Shown one piece after another: positions 8,729 to 21,185 of a DNA stretch of 51,751 nucleotides. This stretch comes from Verrucomicrobiota bacterium (GTDB taxonomy: Bacteria > Verrucomicrobiota > Verrucomicrobiia > Chthoniobacterales > SZAS-18): assembly GCA_019241085.1 (NCBI GenBank), contig JAFAXH010000123.1:1-51751 (forward strand), in the 5' to 3' direction. The notes under the pieces were generated by a model that saw only the letters and a program-made list of their open reading frames with translations, was not told the origin of the DNA and ran no database searches. Position 1 is the first letter of the stretch. Each line of letters begins with the position of its first letter. The translations under genes were made by a program, and so were the position numbers.

Positions 8729-8743
8729 TTCTGCAATGCAGAA
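8729..8743. promoter_or_regulatory. Perfect 15-base palindrome, candidate operator
   Basis: The sequence TTCTGCA-A-TGCAGAA has 7-base perfect arms around a single base. It sits in the divergent gap between the TIGR04073 gene (start at 8691) and the Gre gene, 38 bases before the former, where an operator would be expected. No regulator gene is adjacent and I cannot name the protein that would bind. Confidence 0.35.
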
Positions 8744-8975
8744 GTCGCTGGAAACACGGAATTTTTTTTGTTCCGGGTGCTCACGCCACTCCGCGCCTGT
8801 CTGGCGTCGGATAATTTTTTTGGCCACAACGGGAAGCAACGTTATGTTGCGCCCCCGCCCGGTGCGGGCGGGCCGCGGACCGTCCCGGTGCAGATTCGTG
8901 GACGCCGTCGCCGCGTGTCGTTAGTTATTGTTTGATTACAAAAAAATTTCCTCAACCCTCGTTCTCAACCCACTC

Positions 8976-12255
<3,280 letters not shown>

Positions 12256-12257
12256 AG

Positions 12258-12668
12258 GTGAGCAGCAGGCGCGACGACTTCGACGACGACGAGGATTATC
12301 AGCCGGCTGGCGGCGGCTCGATCTGGCCCACGCTCCAGCGCCTGCTGCAAGCACTCATCGTCCTCGCCATCGTCGTCTTCGTCATCTGCTCCTTCCTGCC
12401 CGAGCTGGAAAAGCAGCGCGTCGCGCGGCAAAAGGAGGAGGAACTCAAAGTGATGGTCGCGCAGCGGCTCGCCGCCAAGCAGCGCAAGGAGCGGGAATTA
12501 TATTGGTTGAAGAACGATCCGGGTTACGTCGAAATGATCGCCCGCGACCGGCTCGATATGAAAAAAGATGGCGAGACCATCTACCGCATCGAGGTGCAGA
12601 AATCCGCCACGCCGCCCGCCTCTTCCTCTTCACCGGCGCCGCGCGCCACGCCCGCGCCGCGCGGTTGA
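12258..12668 (+). CDS. FtsB/DivIC-like septum formation initiator
   Basis: The product is a small bitopic protein: an acidic cytoplasmic N-terminus (RRDDFDDDEDY), one membrane segment (ALIVLAIVVFVICSFL) and a charged coiled coil rich in Glu, Lys, Arg and Gln, followed by YWLKNDPGYVEMIARDRL, which is the usual FtsB/DivIC end motif. FtsB joins FtsQ and FtsL in the divisome. A Ser/Pro/Ala-rich tail of 30 residues is extra. Start: GTG at 12258, two bases past the enolase stop, or TTG at 12252, which overlaps it. The location after eno supports the assignment. Confidence 0.85.
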   Translation: MSSRRDDFDDDEDYQPAGGGSIWPTLQRLLQALIVLAIVVFVICSFLPELEKQRVARQKEEELKVMVAQRLAAKQRKERELYWLKNDPGYVEMIARDRLDMKKDGETIYRIEVQKSATPPASSSSPAPRATPAPRG

Positions 12669-12672
12669 GAAC

Positions 12673-15600
12673 CTAGCTGGCGGCGGCGGCAGCCGCGGCA
12701 GCCGCAGACGCGCGCAGACAGTCGGCCATTTTGTTGCCGAGCTGCACTTTGGAGAAAGGCTTGACGAGGTAATCGCTCGCACCCAGCGCATCGGCGCGCT
12801 CGCGATGTTTGGCCGCCTGCCGGCTGGTCACCACGATCACCGGCAAAGCGCGCGTGACCTCGTTGCCGCGGATCTGCGCCAGCAGCTCGAAACCGTGCAT
12901 CCGCGGCATCTCCAGATCGGTCAGCACCAGCGCGAAACGCCGCGCCTGGAGCTTCTCCAAGGCAACCAATCCGTCGCTGGCGGTTTCGACTTGGTAGCCG
13001 AGTTCCGTCGCGTATTTCTCCGCGATTTTGCGCACGCTCAACGAATCGTCCACGATGAGCACGGCTGGCGCCGCTGCTGGCGTTGACGCACCACTGCCCG
13101 CTGCGTCGGCGGGAGAGGCCGACGCGGTTGGCGCGGCCTGCACGAGCGCGTGGAGGCCGCGCCGGGCAAAGTAGTTTTGGCCCAGCCGTGGCAAATCCAG
13201 GATCAGCACGACGCTGCCATCGTTGTCGATGGTCGCGGCGGAGAAAAGCGGATGCTCGCCGAGCAGCGGCCCGAGCGGCTTGGAAACCGTTTCCGCGCGG
13301 CGCAAGACCGCGTCGATGCTCAGCGCAAATCGCTTGTCGGCCACCCGCGCGACCACCGCCAGCGCGTGCTCCGCACCCGCCAGGGTCGCGGCTTCGGGCT
13401 GCCGCGGTTGCGACGGCAAATTGAACAGCGCGTCCAAGTGCAAAAACGGGATCGGCTCCGTGCTGTCGGGCACCCGCACGAGCGTCTGCCCGTCGGCATC
13501 GCGCGCCAGCGTCTCCGGCCGCCACGGCACCAAGCGATCAACGAACGCCAGCGGGAGCGCGAATTTTTGCCCGCCCGCCGCCACGAACATCGCCTGACCG
13601 ATGGCCAGCGTCAGCGGCAGCTTGAGCGTGAACGTGCAGCCCCGGCCGGCGCGCGAAGCGATCTCGACCAGCCCGCCGAGCCGCGCGACCTGCTGCAACA
13701 CGGCGTCCAGCCCGATGCCGCGCCCGGCCACGTCGCCGGCGGCTTCGCGGGTGGAAAAGCCGGGTTGAAAAATCAGGTTCGTCATCCGCTGGTCCGACCA
13801 TTCCGCCGCAGCTTCCGGCGTCAGCCGGCCGGAGCGGACTGCGCGCCGGCGGATGGCGTCGAAATCCAAGCCGCCGCCGTCGTCTTCCAATTCAATGACC
13901 GCCTGGTTGCTGCGTTGCGTCGCGCGCAGCACGAGCCGGCCAGCCTTGGGCTTGCCCGCGGCTTCGCGGCGCTCGGGCGATTCGATGCCGTGGCTGACGG
14001 CGTTGCGCACTAGGTGCAGCAGCGGGGAAAAGACGCCCTCGACGAGCACCTTATCCAGCCGCGTCTCGCCGCCCAAGGTTTCCAGCACGATCTCCTTGCC
14101 CTCTTTGCCAGCGGCTTCGAGCGCCACGCGCCGCAACCGGCGCTGCAACGGCGCGAGCGGCACCATGCGCACCTGCGTGATGGCTTCCTGGAGTTGCGTG
14201 CTGGCTTTGCGGAAGCGGTCGGTGTCTTCGGTGAAGCCCAGGAAAAAACGGCGCGAGGCGTCGATGATCTCGCCGGTGTCCGCGCCGATTTCCACGAGCT
14301 GACGGGCGAGAATGTTCAACTCGTCGTATTGATCGAATTCCAGCTCGCTGAAGCCGCTCAGCCGCACGCCGGTGTGCGGATCAAAACGGGAACTCGATCC
14401 GTTGTTCCCGTTGCCGCCGCCGTGGGCAGGCCGCTGGACGGAATACTCGTGGCGTTCCTGAAAGTCGTTGACCAGCTTCAGCAGCCGGCTTTTGCACTCT
14501 TCCAATTCGTTGCTGATGCCGGCGAACGATTCCACCTTCGCGAGCAGCCGATTGCGGCTCACGGACAATTCGCCCACGAGGTCCATCAAACGATCCAGCG
14601 TCGCCGGGTCGATGCGCGCGCCGGGGCTTTCAAAAATCGCCGCCGGTTCCTCCGCCACGACCACCGGCGGCAATGGCAACTGCGTCGGCGGCACCGGCGC
14701 GATTTTTTCGGATGAATCCGACTCGCTCGCGGCTGCGCTCTCCCACACCGCTTCGGCGACAGTTGGTTCGGCTGGTTCCGTCGGAGTGGTCGCCGCTGCC
14801 TCTTGCGCGGCGCGCGCCTCGATTTGCAATTGGGCAATGCGGGCGAGCAATTCATCCGCGCACGCCGGCGCCGCGGTCCCGTTGCCCGCGGCGGCCTGGC
14901 GCAAAAACGCGCGGATGACTTCCACGCTCGCGGCGCCGACCGCGCGTTGCGCTTCGACCGGGAGCGGCGGCATGTCTGGCGAGACTACTTCGCTGCTGCC
15001 GTTGGCGTGGGCATGCTGTTCTTCAAAGACATCCTCCAGCGTGTGCGCCAGGCCGCCCAGCGCGCTGAGGCCGATGCTGTTGGCGGCGCCTTTGATCGTG
15101 TGATAAAGCCGCAGCAAGGTCAGCCGCGGCTCGTCGCTCTGCGGCTGCTGCTCCCACTGCGCGAGCGCCGCTTCGATGCCTTCGCAATACTCCTCGGTCT
15201 CGGGGATGAAGTATTGCAACATCTCCTGCTCCACCGCCGTCTCCACCGTGCTCGGCACAGGCGTTGGCGGGAGAGTCGCGATGGTTTCCACGGCAACCTC
15301 GGCGGGCGGCGGCGCGGAAGCGATGCCGAGATCGTGCAGGAATGCCAGCACGTCGTCTTCGGCGGCTGCTGCGCAAACTGGCGCCGTCGTAGTGGAGGTC
15401 GCGTCGGGCACGCAGGTTTCCGGCTGATGCGTCGCCGCGATTTCTGCGGAACGCTCCGCCGCCGTCTCATCTCCGGCGTCAGCCGCAGCCACGGAACTGG
15501 AAGCGGGCGGGTTCTCGATTTCGTCCTCCAGATCGAACTCGCCGAAGAGCAGGTCGCCCCACTCGCGTCGCGCGGACGCGCGCAACCGCCGCGCCGCATC

Positions 15601-15972
15601 GTGCGCGTCGCTCGTGCTGCCATTTTCTCCGACGTGCCCGGCGAGGCAGAGCGTGCGCAACTCGCCGTGCGCGGCGTTGCGACAAAAGGCGAACAGCCCC
15701 ACGGCCTGCGCACGATTGCCCCGCGTCTGCGCCTGCGCCGCCGTGCGCGCCAGCCGGTCGAGCAACGTGACGCTGCCCTCGATTGGCCGCGAGCCGGCGA
15801 TGCCGGCCAGCCCTTTCAGCCCGTGCAGCGCATTGTGCAAATCGCCCTGCGCCGACTCGTCGCCTGGCCGGTCGCACAACGTGGCGAGCGCCTCGCCGAC
15901 GCGCTTGTGCAACGCGGCGAGGTCGGCGGCAAAAACCGCGTGAAATTCCGGCGAGGAAGCGATGGGCAACAT
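12673..15972 (-). CDS. Hybrid CheA-type chemosensory histidine kinase (ChpA/PilL-like)
   Basis: This 1099-residue kinase is the phosphate source of the chemosensory operon. In order it has an N-terminal Hpt-like domain (LHNALHGLKGLAG), a second Hpt domain with LYHTIKGAANSIG, an Ala/Pro/Glu-rich linker, a dimerisation region (DRLMDLVGELSVSRNRL), an ATPase domain with HLVRNAVSHGIESPERR, EDDGGGLDFDAI and GRGIGLDAV, a CheW-like domain, and a C-terminal receiver (LIVDDSLSVRK, LTDLEMPRMHGF, YLVKPF). Multiple Hpt domains plus a fused receiver is the ChpA pattern from twitching motility. The run of alanines at the very end is unusual. ATG at 15972 is preferred over TTG at 15996. It is the last gene of the operon. 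Confidence 0.93.
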   Translation of the reverse strand: MLPIASSPEFHAVFAADLAALHKRVGEALATLCDRPGDESAQGDLHNALHGLKGLAGIAGSRPIEGSVTLLDRLARTAAQAQTRGNRAQAVGLFAFCRNAAHGELRTLCLAGHVGENGSTSDAHDAARRLRASARREWGDLLFGEFDLEDEIENPPASSSVAAADAGDETAAERSAEIAATHQPETCVPDATSTTTAPVCAAAAEDDVLAFLHDLGIASAPPPAEVAVETIATLPPTPVPSTVETAVEQEMLQYFIPETEEYCEGIEAALAQWEQQPQSDEPRLTLLRLYHTIKGAANSIGLSALGGLAHTLEDVFEEQHAHANGSSEVVSPDMPPLPVEAQRAVGAASVEVIRAFLRQAAAGNGTAAPACADELLARIAQLQIEARAAQEAAATTPTEPAEPTVAEAVWESAAASESDSSEKIAPVPPTQLPLPPVVVAEEPAAIFESPGARIDPATLDRLMDLVGELSVSRNRLLAKVESFAGISNELEECKSRLLKLVNDFQERHEYSVQRPAHGGGNGNNGSSSRFDPHTGVRLSGFSELEFDQYDELNILARQLVEIGADTGEIIDASRRFFLGFTEDTDRFRKASTQLQEAITQVRMVPLAPLQRRLRRVALEAAGKEGKEIVLETLGGETRLDKVLVEGVFSPLLHLVRNAVSHGIESPERREAAGKPKAGRLVLRATQRSNQAVIELEDDGGGLDFDAIRRRAVRSGRLTPEAAAEWSDQRMTNLIFQPGFSTREAAGDVAGRGIGLDAVLQQVARLGGLVEIASRAGRGCTFTLKLPLTLAIGQAMFVAAGGQKFALPLAFVDRLVPWRPETLARDADGQTLVRVPDSTEPIPFLHLDALFNLPSQPRQPEAATLAGAEHALAVVARVADKRFALSIDAVLRRAETVSKPLGPLLGEHPLFSAATIDNDGSVVLILDLPRLGQNYFARRGLHALVQAAPTASASPADAAGSGASTPAAAPAVLIVDDSLSVRKIAEKYATELGYQVETASDGLVALEKLQARRFALVLTDLEMPRMHGFELLAQIRGNEVTRALPVIVVTSRQAAKHRERADALGASDYLVKPFSKVQLGNKMADCLRASAAAAAAAAAS

Positions 15973-16003
15973 ACGTGCCGGGGATGGTGCAAACAACTTG
16001 CGT

Positions 16004-18838
16004 TTAGTTTAAAGCGACGCCGCGTTCAGCCGCGGCCGCGAGCGCGGCGTCGGGATGGTGTCCGTTGCCGTTGTGATGGTGCGCGCCGTTGCCGTTGCCA
16101 TTCCCCTTTCCATTGAGCAACTGGTGCAGCGGGACGCCGGTGACGCTCTGCGCGGCGAGGTCAACGGCCGGCTCGCATTCTTCCGCGACTTTGAATCGCG
16201 CAATCGAACGCGCCAGCCGCCCGGCCAGCCTGGCGAGTTCGCCGGAGGCGTCCTTCGTTTGGGCGCTGCCCGTTTGCGCCTGCTCGGCGATGGCTTGCAC
16301 GTAGTGCATCGCCTGCACGACCTGCTGCGCGCCGCCGACCTGCTCCTTGGTCGAGGTGCTCATCACGTCGATCATGATGGCGGTCTCGGTGATCGCGTGG
16401 CGGATGCGCTCCAGCTCCTGGCCGGCGCTGGCCACCACGGCGGTCTCGTGCTCGACCTCGGCGGTCTGGCTTTCCATGCTCGTCACGGCTTCGCCAGTCT
16501 CGCTCTGGATGGCGTTGATCAATTTCTCAATGGCGCCGGCGGCGCTGGTCGTGCGCTCGGAAAGTTTGCGCACCTCCTCGGCGACGATGGTGAAGCCGCG
16601 GCCTTCCTCGCCGGCGCGCGCCGCTTCGATGGAGGCATTGAGCGCGAGCATGTCCGTTTGCGCCGAGATGGCCTGGATGGTGGCGACGATGCTGGAAATC
16701 TCCATCGAACGCTCGCCCAGCCGCTTGATCTTTTTCGCGCCCGACTGCACGGCTTGGCGGATGCGCGCCATGCCCTCGACGACTTCGCGCACGGCGCGGT
16801 CGCCCGTCTCGGCGGCGTTGCGCGCCTGGTCGGCGGACTCGTTGGCGGTGGCGGCGTTGAGGCTGACGATGTGCAGATTTTCCGACATCTGCTGCATCGC
16901 CGTCGTCGTGTAGCCGATGTGCCCGGCCTGCTCGGCGGCGCCGTTGGCCAGCCACTCGGCGCTGGTCTGCATGTCGGTGGCGGCGGTGTTCACCCGCACC
17001 GCGGCGCTTTGCACGGAGTGGAGCAATTCACCGATGTTCTCGATCATCAAATTGAAGGCGTCGGCCACGTTGCCGAGCGCGCCCTCGGTGACCTGGGCGC
17101 GCACGGTCATGTCGCCGTCGGCGGCGTCGGCGACGACCACGAGCAGGTCGCTGATTTCTTGCTGCAAGCGGTCGTTCTCCGCTTCCGCGCGGCGTTGCGC
17201 GGCGATGCGCGCCTCGACCATCGAGTTGAACTCGCGCGCCGCCACGCCGACCTCGTCGCCCGTGGTCACCGGCGCGCGCACCGCGTTATTGCCGGCGGCG
17301 ATGATGGCCGCCGCTTCGGCCAGGCCGTTGATCGGCGTGGCGAGCCGATGCGCGAGATAGATCGACAGGAGCAACACGAGCAGCAGGATGATGCCGCCGG
17401 AAACGAGGATAAAATCGCGCAGGCTGTAGGCGGCGGCGAACGCTTCGTCGGTGCCGATGCTGACCACCAGCCCGGCGTCCAATCCGGGGATCGAGAGCGG
17501 GCCGTAGGCGCCGAGCACGGAGAGATTGCGGAAATTGACGTAGGCCATTTCGCCCTTGCCCGCGTTCGGTCCCGACGGCGCGAAGATCGCCTCCGTCGAG
17601 CCTTGGCGCACCGTCGTCACGAGCACCGCCGTGTCGCCCGCCCGCTGGCCGGCGCGGTTGAAGAACGGCTTCTTTTGCGTCGGCCCGAGGTCGCTGAGAA
17701 AGCGGTATTCGCTGCGCAACAAAAAGTCGGGACCGACCAAAAACGCGCTGCCCGTCTTGCCCAGGCCGGCCTGCTCGGGATGGCCGTTGAAATTGAAAAT
17801 CGAGTTGATCGTGCCGTTGCCCAAACGGAAAAGCAGCGCGCCCGTTTTGCGGCCCGCGCCGTCCGTCATCGGCGCGCCCATGAAGATCGTCGCCGCGTCG
17901 TAGGCGATGTCATACGGAACAAAATCCGTGGTCACCACGCGGTTGTCCGCCGTCGCCGCGGCGCTGCCGCCGGTGGCCGCATACCAGGCACCGAGAAACG
18001 CGTGGCCCAGCCCGCTGTCGCGCTCGGCGCCACTGCGCAGGTTGCCGGCGAAATCGAGTTCCTTGTTCAAACTGAAAACCACCGTGCCCGCGCCGTCGGC
18101 GAGATAGATGTCGTCGTAATCGAAACGCGCCGCGAGATTGCGGAAATAGCTTTGATATTTGCCCATCGCCCGCGCGTAAGCCGTGCGCGCGAACGCATCG
18201 CGCAACGCCGGTTCGAGCCGCTCGTTGAGCAAAATTTCTTCGCTCGAATTCTTCTCGCCCTTTGATCCGACCGGCGACGGATTGGCGACGGTGTAAACGT
18301 ATTGCAACAACGCGCCCGCGGCGTCCTCGGGCATCCAGCGGCGCGCGTCCTCCGGCGGCTGGCGGCGCACGACGCCCAGATTTTTTGTCAGCGTTTCTTC
18401 GTAATACGCGCGGTTCGCGGCGCGGATGGCGTCGAGCCGCGCGTCGTCGAGTTTCCAGCCGTTGCGCTCCAGCTCGGCGAGCAGCGTCGCGCGCGCGGCG
18501 GTGAATTCATTCAAAGCCTGCTCGGCCGTTTGCGCGTCGGCTTGTTGCGCGACTTGGAAACGGGTGCGCTGGAAATAATCATTGATCTCGCGCGTCAGCA
18601 CGTTGCGCAACGTGCGCAACTGCGCGGTGCGTTCGTTGCGCAGCGCGCGCCGGCTCAGTTCGTAGGCGATGGTCGAAGCCAGCGCGAGCACGAGCAATCC
18701 GATGAACACGTTGATGAGCACCAGCTTGACGACCAGGCGCATCCGGCCAAAAAATCCGGGCCGGCGATCGACAAAAACCTTCGCGGAATCCGGCGCCGCT
18801 CCGGCTTCATTGGGGAACATCAAGTTGTGGTTCGACAT
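16004..18838 (-). CDS. PilJ-like methyl-accepting chemotaxis protein
   Basis: This 944-residue receptor has a first membrane segment near residues 33-58 ([17 protein letters not shown]), a large periplasmic sensor region of about 400 residues, a second segment ([17 protein letters not shown]), a HAMP domain ([17 protein letters not shown]), a PilJ-type linker ([19 protein letters not shown]) and a signalling domain whose tip is [20 protein letters not shown]. The C-terminal tail is a low-complexity Gly/Asn/His run, not a CheR-binding pentapeptide. It follows the ligand-binding-protein gene by 46 bases. The start ATG at 18838 is chosen over 18877 because MSNHNLMF is adjacent to a promoter-like leader shared with that gene. 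Confidence 0.92.
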   Translation of the reverse strand: MSNHNLMFPNEAGAAPDSAKVFVDRRPGFFGRMRLVVKLVLINVFIGLLVLALASTIAYELSRRALRNERTAQLRTLRNVLTREINDYFQRTRFQVAQQADAQTAEQALNEFTAARATLLAELERNGWKLDDARLDAIRAANRAYYEETLTKNLGVVRRQPPEDARRWMPEDAAGALLQYVYTVANPSPVGSKGEKNSSEEILLNERLEPALRDAFARTAYARAMGKYQSYFRNLAARFDYDDIYLADGAGTVVFSLNKELDFAGNLRSGAERDSGLGHAFLGAWYAATGGSAAATADNRVVTTDFVPYDIAYDAATIFMGAPMTDGAGRKTGALLFRLGNGTINSIFNFNGHPEQAGLGKTGSAFLVGPDFLLRSEYRFLSDLGPTQKKPFFNRAGQRAGDTAVLVTTVRQGSTEAIFAPSGPNAGKGEMAYVNFRNLSVLGAYGPLSIPGLDAGLVVSIGTDEAFAAAYSLRDFILVSGGIILLLVLLLSIYLAHRLATPINGLAEAAAIIAAGNNAVRAPVTTGDEVGVAAREFNSMVEARIAAQRRAEAENDRLQQEISDLLVVVADAADGDMTVRAQVTEGALGNVADAFNLMIENIGELLHSVQSAAVRVNTAATDMQTSAEWLANGAAEQAGHIGYTTTAMQQMSENLHIVSLNAATANESADQARNAAETGDRAVREVVEGMARIRQAVQSGAKKIKRLGERSMEISSIVATIQAISAQTDMLALNASIEAARAGEEGRGFTIVAEEVRKLSERTTSAAGAIEKLINAIQSETGEAVTSMESQTAEVEHETAVVASAGQELERIRHAITETAIMIDVMSTSTKEQVGGAQQVVQAMHYVQAIAEQAQTGSAQTKDASGELARLAGRLARSIARFKVAEECEPAVDLAAQSVTGVPLHQLLNGKGNGNGNGAHHHNGNGHHPDAALAAAAERGVALN

Positions 18839-18884
18839 AACGGTTGGGGGTCGAGATTGGGTTGTAGAAATGGACAAAAATGGA

Positions 18885-20147
18885 CTAGTGCTGCGTGCTC
18901 GCCACGGCCTTGTCGGCGGCGCTGCCGAAGCCCGCGACTGGGACGGCCTTGCCGCCGGTGATTTTCGTTAAATAAATCTGCCGCAGTCCCTGGCGGTTGC
19001 TCGGTCCGAAGGCGCACGGCTGGCCGCCGAGATCGAGCTGGAGCGACTCGAGCGCGCCGATGAATTTTTCCACCGTCAACTCCTGCCCCGCCGCGCGCAG
19101 ACCTTCCACGAGCACCCACGCGTTGGCGTAGCCTTCCAGGCTCGAATAGGTAAAAACGGACTGGCCCATCGCGCGCATCGCGGCCTGATAATCCTTCACC
19201 AGCGCGTTGCTCGCATCGAGCGGATCGGGCATCACTTGCGAGATGTAAACGCCCTCCGCCGCGCCGCCCGCCGCGGCGATGAACGGCTCGGTGCCGACAA
19301 AGGAAACGCTGCAATAATAGGGCGCGAAATTCGCCTGCTGCTGCGCCGCTTTCACGAACGCCGCGCACGCCGGGTAGCTGCCGCCCATGATGACCGCCTC
19401 GGGCTGCGCGGCCGTCAACGCCGCCAGCGCGTCGTCCACGTCGGTGGAATTGCGCACGTAGGCGCCGCGGCCGGCGAGCGCGAGCGCGTGCGACTTGAGC
19501 GCGCGCTCGACGCCGCGCGTGATCGCGTCGCCGTAGCCGTCGGCCTGCACGAAGACGGCGATCTTTTTCACGCCACAATCGGCCACGAGATGATCGACGA
19601 GCGCCTGCGTTTCCTGCGCGTAACCGGCGCGCACGTTGAAGACGAGCGGGTTGGCTGGGTTGCGCAAACTCTCCGCGCCGCTCAGCGCGCCGACGAGCGG
19701 CAGGCCGGCCTCGTTGAGCATCGGCACGACGGCTTGCGTCGTCGGCGTGCCGACCGTGCTGCACAGCGCGAAGACGCGGTCGTCGTTGATGAGTTTGTTC
19801 GTGGCGACGACGCTGTTGAGCGGTTCGTAAAGATCGTCGTAAGCGACGAGCCGCAGCTTGCGGCCGTTGACGCCGCCGGCGGCGTTGACTTGCGCGAAGA
19901 GCGCCTCGACGCCGAGCTTCGCGCCGCTGCCCAGGCTCGCGATGCGGCCGGTCTGCGCGTTGCACAAGCCGATCTTGATTTCTTCTGCACCGACTGGACG
20001 GTCCAGCGTCAGATAAGTGGCAGCGCGCGCTTCGCCAGCGTGGCCGATCTGCGGCGACAAAAGGCCGGCGGCGGTGGCCGCCAGCAACAACGCCGCGCTG
20101 AGCGCGGCCCCGGAAAGCTTCGGGAAAGAACGACGTGCTTTGAACAT
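18885..20147 (-). CDS. Periplasmic ligand-binding protein, Leu/Ile/Val-binding (Peripla_BP_6) type
   Basis: The 420-residue protein has a signal peptide ([16 protein letters not shown], cleaved near residue 43) and then the two-lobed fold of branched-chain amino acid or amide binding proteins: [56 protein letters not shown] and [16 protein letters not shown]. These proteins normally serve an ABC importer. Here no permease or ATPase gene is near; the gene lies inside the chemosensory operon between cheW and the receptor gene. I infer that it presents a ligand to the receptor. The ligand itself cannot be read from the sequence; amino acids, amides or urea are typical for the family. Confidence 0.88.
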   Translation of the reverse strand: MFKARRSFPKLSGAALSAALLLAATAAGLLSPQIGHAGEARAATYLTLDRPVGAEEIKIGLCNAQTGRIASLGSGAKLGVEALFAQVNAAGGVNGRKLRLVAYDDLYEPLNSVVATNKLINDDRVFALCSTVGTPTTQAVVPMLNEAGLPLVGALSGAESLRNPANPLVFNVRAGYAQETQALVDHLVADCGVKKIAVFVQADGYGDAITRGVERALKSHALALAGRGAYVRNSTDVDDALAALTAAQPEAVIMGGSYPACAAFVKAAQQQANFAPYYCSVSFVGTEPFIAAAGGAAEGVYISQVMPDPLDASNALVKDYQAAMRAMGQSVFTYSSLEGYANAWVLVEGLRAAGQELTVEKFIGALESLQLDLGGQPCAFGPSNRQGLRQIYLTKITGGKAVPVAGFGSAADKAVASTQH

Positions 20148-20177
20148 AATCGAGTGGGGGTTGGGAAAAAAATGCGG

Positions 20178-20735
20178 TTAAGAAAGCAGTTCGCTGCCAG
20201 CCGCGACGACGGCCGAGCGCAGTTGCGCGCCCAGGCGTTTGGCGTCGAGGCAGCCGACCACCTGCGGGTGGCCCGGCGGCTGCCAACGAGCGGGAACAAA
20301 ATCCGGCGGCAACGCCGCACCGTCAGCCGGCCACGGCTCGATGGCCTCGCGCGGAATGGCGGTGACGTGCTCGAATCCGTCGGCGGCCAGCGCCAGCTTG
20401 CCGCTGCCCGTCTGGATGATGAGGAAAATCGAGCCAGCCGTTTTTTTGCCCGCATAAAAGACGCTGCTGCCGGGCGGGGTCGGCGGCGCGGGAAACCACG
20501 GCGCGAGGGTTGCCGCAGGCACGATCTCGCCGCGCAGATTACCGACGCCCAGCCAGCCGGCGCCAGCCCGTGGCACCGGCGTGATTTCCAAAGAACCGAC
20601 TACTTCCTGCACTTCGTTGATCGGCAGGGCGAAGCGGTGCGCGCCGAAACGAAAAAGCGCGTGCGCCTCGCCGACCGGGATCGGTGGCGGCGCGGCGGGC
20701 GCGGGTGCAGCAGGCGTATCGGCGGAGGGCGTCAT
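20178..20735 (-). CDS. CheW-like coupling protein (PilI-like)
   Basis: This 185-residue protein is a CheW domain that would link the receptor to the CheA kinase. It has a Pro/Ala-rich N-terminus of 20 residues, then ALFRFGAHRFALPINEVQEVV, and GWLGVGNLRGEIVPAATLAPWF, the usual CheW core. The C-terminal part is less typical and may give specificity. It starts 10 bases after the receiver-protein gene stop and ends 30 bases before the binding-protein gene, both on the same strand, consistent with one transcript. Confidence 0.88.
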   Translation of the reverse strand: MTPSADTPAAPAPAAPPPIPVGEAHALFRFGAHRFALPINEVQEVVGSLEITPVPRAGAGWLGVGNLRGEIVPAATLAPWFPAPPTPPGSSVFYAGKKTAGSIFLIIQTGSGKLALAADGFEHVTAIPREAIEPWPADGAALPPDFVPARWQPPGHPQVVGCLDAKRLGAQLRSAVVAAGSELLS

Positions 20736-20745
20736 TGTTTCGTCG

Positions 20746-21111
20746 TCAGGCAGGGACGAGATGTTTCTCCACGGCGCTGAGCACTTGCGCGGCCTGGAGC
20801 GGCTTGTTCAAATAATCGCTGGCGCCCTGGCGCAAGCCCCAAAAGCGGTCGCTCTCCTGCGTCTTGGAGGAGACGAGGATCACGGGCGTCGCCTTGAGTT
20901 CCGGGTCGCGTTTGATGCGCCGGCAGACTTGGAAGCCGTCCGCCTTGGGCAGCACGATGTCGAGCAGCACGAGGTCTGGTTTTTCCAGCGCGCACAGCGC
21001 CAGCGCCGTTTCGCCGTCTTCCGCTTCGAGAATCTGGAAACCGCGCGGCTCCAGATAGGAACGCATCAAGAGGCGCTCGGTTTTCAAGTCATCGACGATC
21101 AGGATTTTCAT
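20746..21111 (-). CDS. CheY/PilH-like single receiver response regulator
   Basis: A 121-residue lone receiver. Asp7 and Asp8 (LIVDD) and Asp51 (LVLLDIVLPKADGF) form the acidic pocket, and Lys103 (DYLNKPL) is the conserved lysine. It has no output domain. By position (after the larger receiver gene and before cheW) it corresponds to PilG or PilH in twitching-motility operons. The ATG at 21111 gives the standard MKILIVDD start; the frame extends further upstream but the extra residues are not protein-like. Confidence 0.9.
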   Translation of the reverse strand: MKILIVDDLKTERLLMRSYLEPRGFQILEAEDGETALALCALEKPDLVLLDIVLPKADGFQVCRRIKRDPELKATPVILVSSKTQESDRFWGLRQGASDYLNKPLQAAQVLSAVEKHLVPA

Positions 21112-21185
21112 GGGGCGTTCAGGGCGATGGCGGCTGGATCGGATTGTTTTAAGAAAAAAAATTCGGCGGCTTTTAGACGCGTGGC

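Noticed and set aside
8692..8975. Small plus-strand gene at 8736-8924
   Set aside because: The product has no motif or sensible composition and overlaps the palindrome and promoter region.
16055..18265. 736-residue open frame on the plus strand across the receptor gene
   Set aside because: Its residues are Arg/Gly/His-rich as expected of an antisense shadow, while the minus strand encodes a well-conserved receptor.
18885..20147. Part of an ABC amino-acid importer
   Set aside because: No permease or ATPase gene is adjacent; the flanking genes are all chemosensory.
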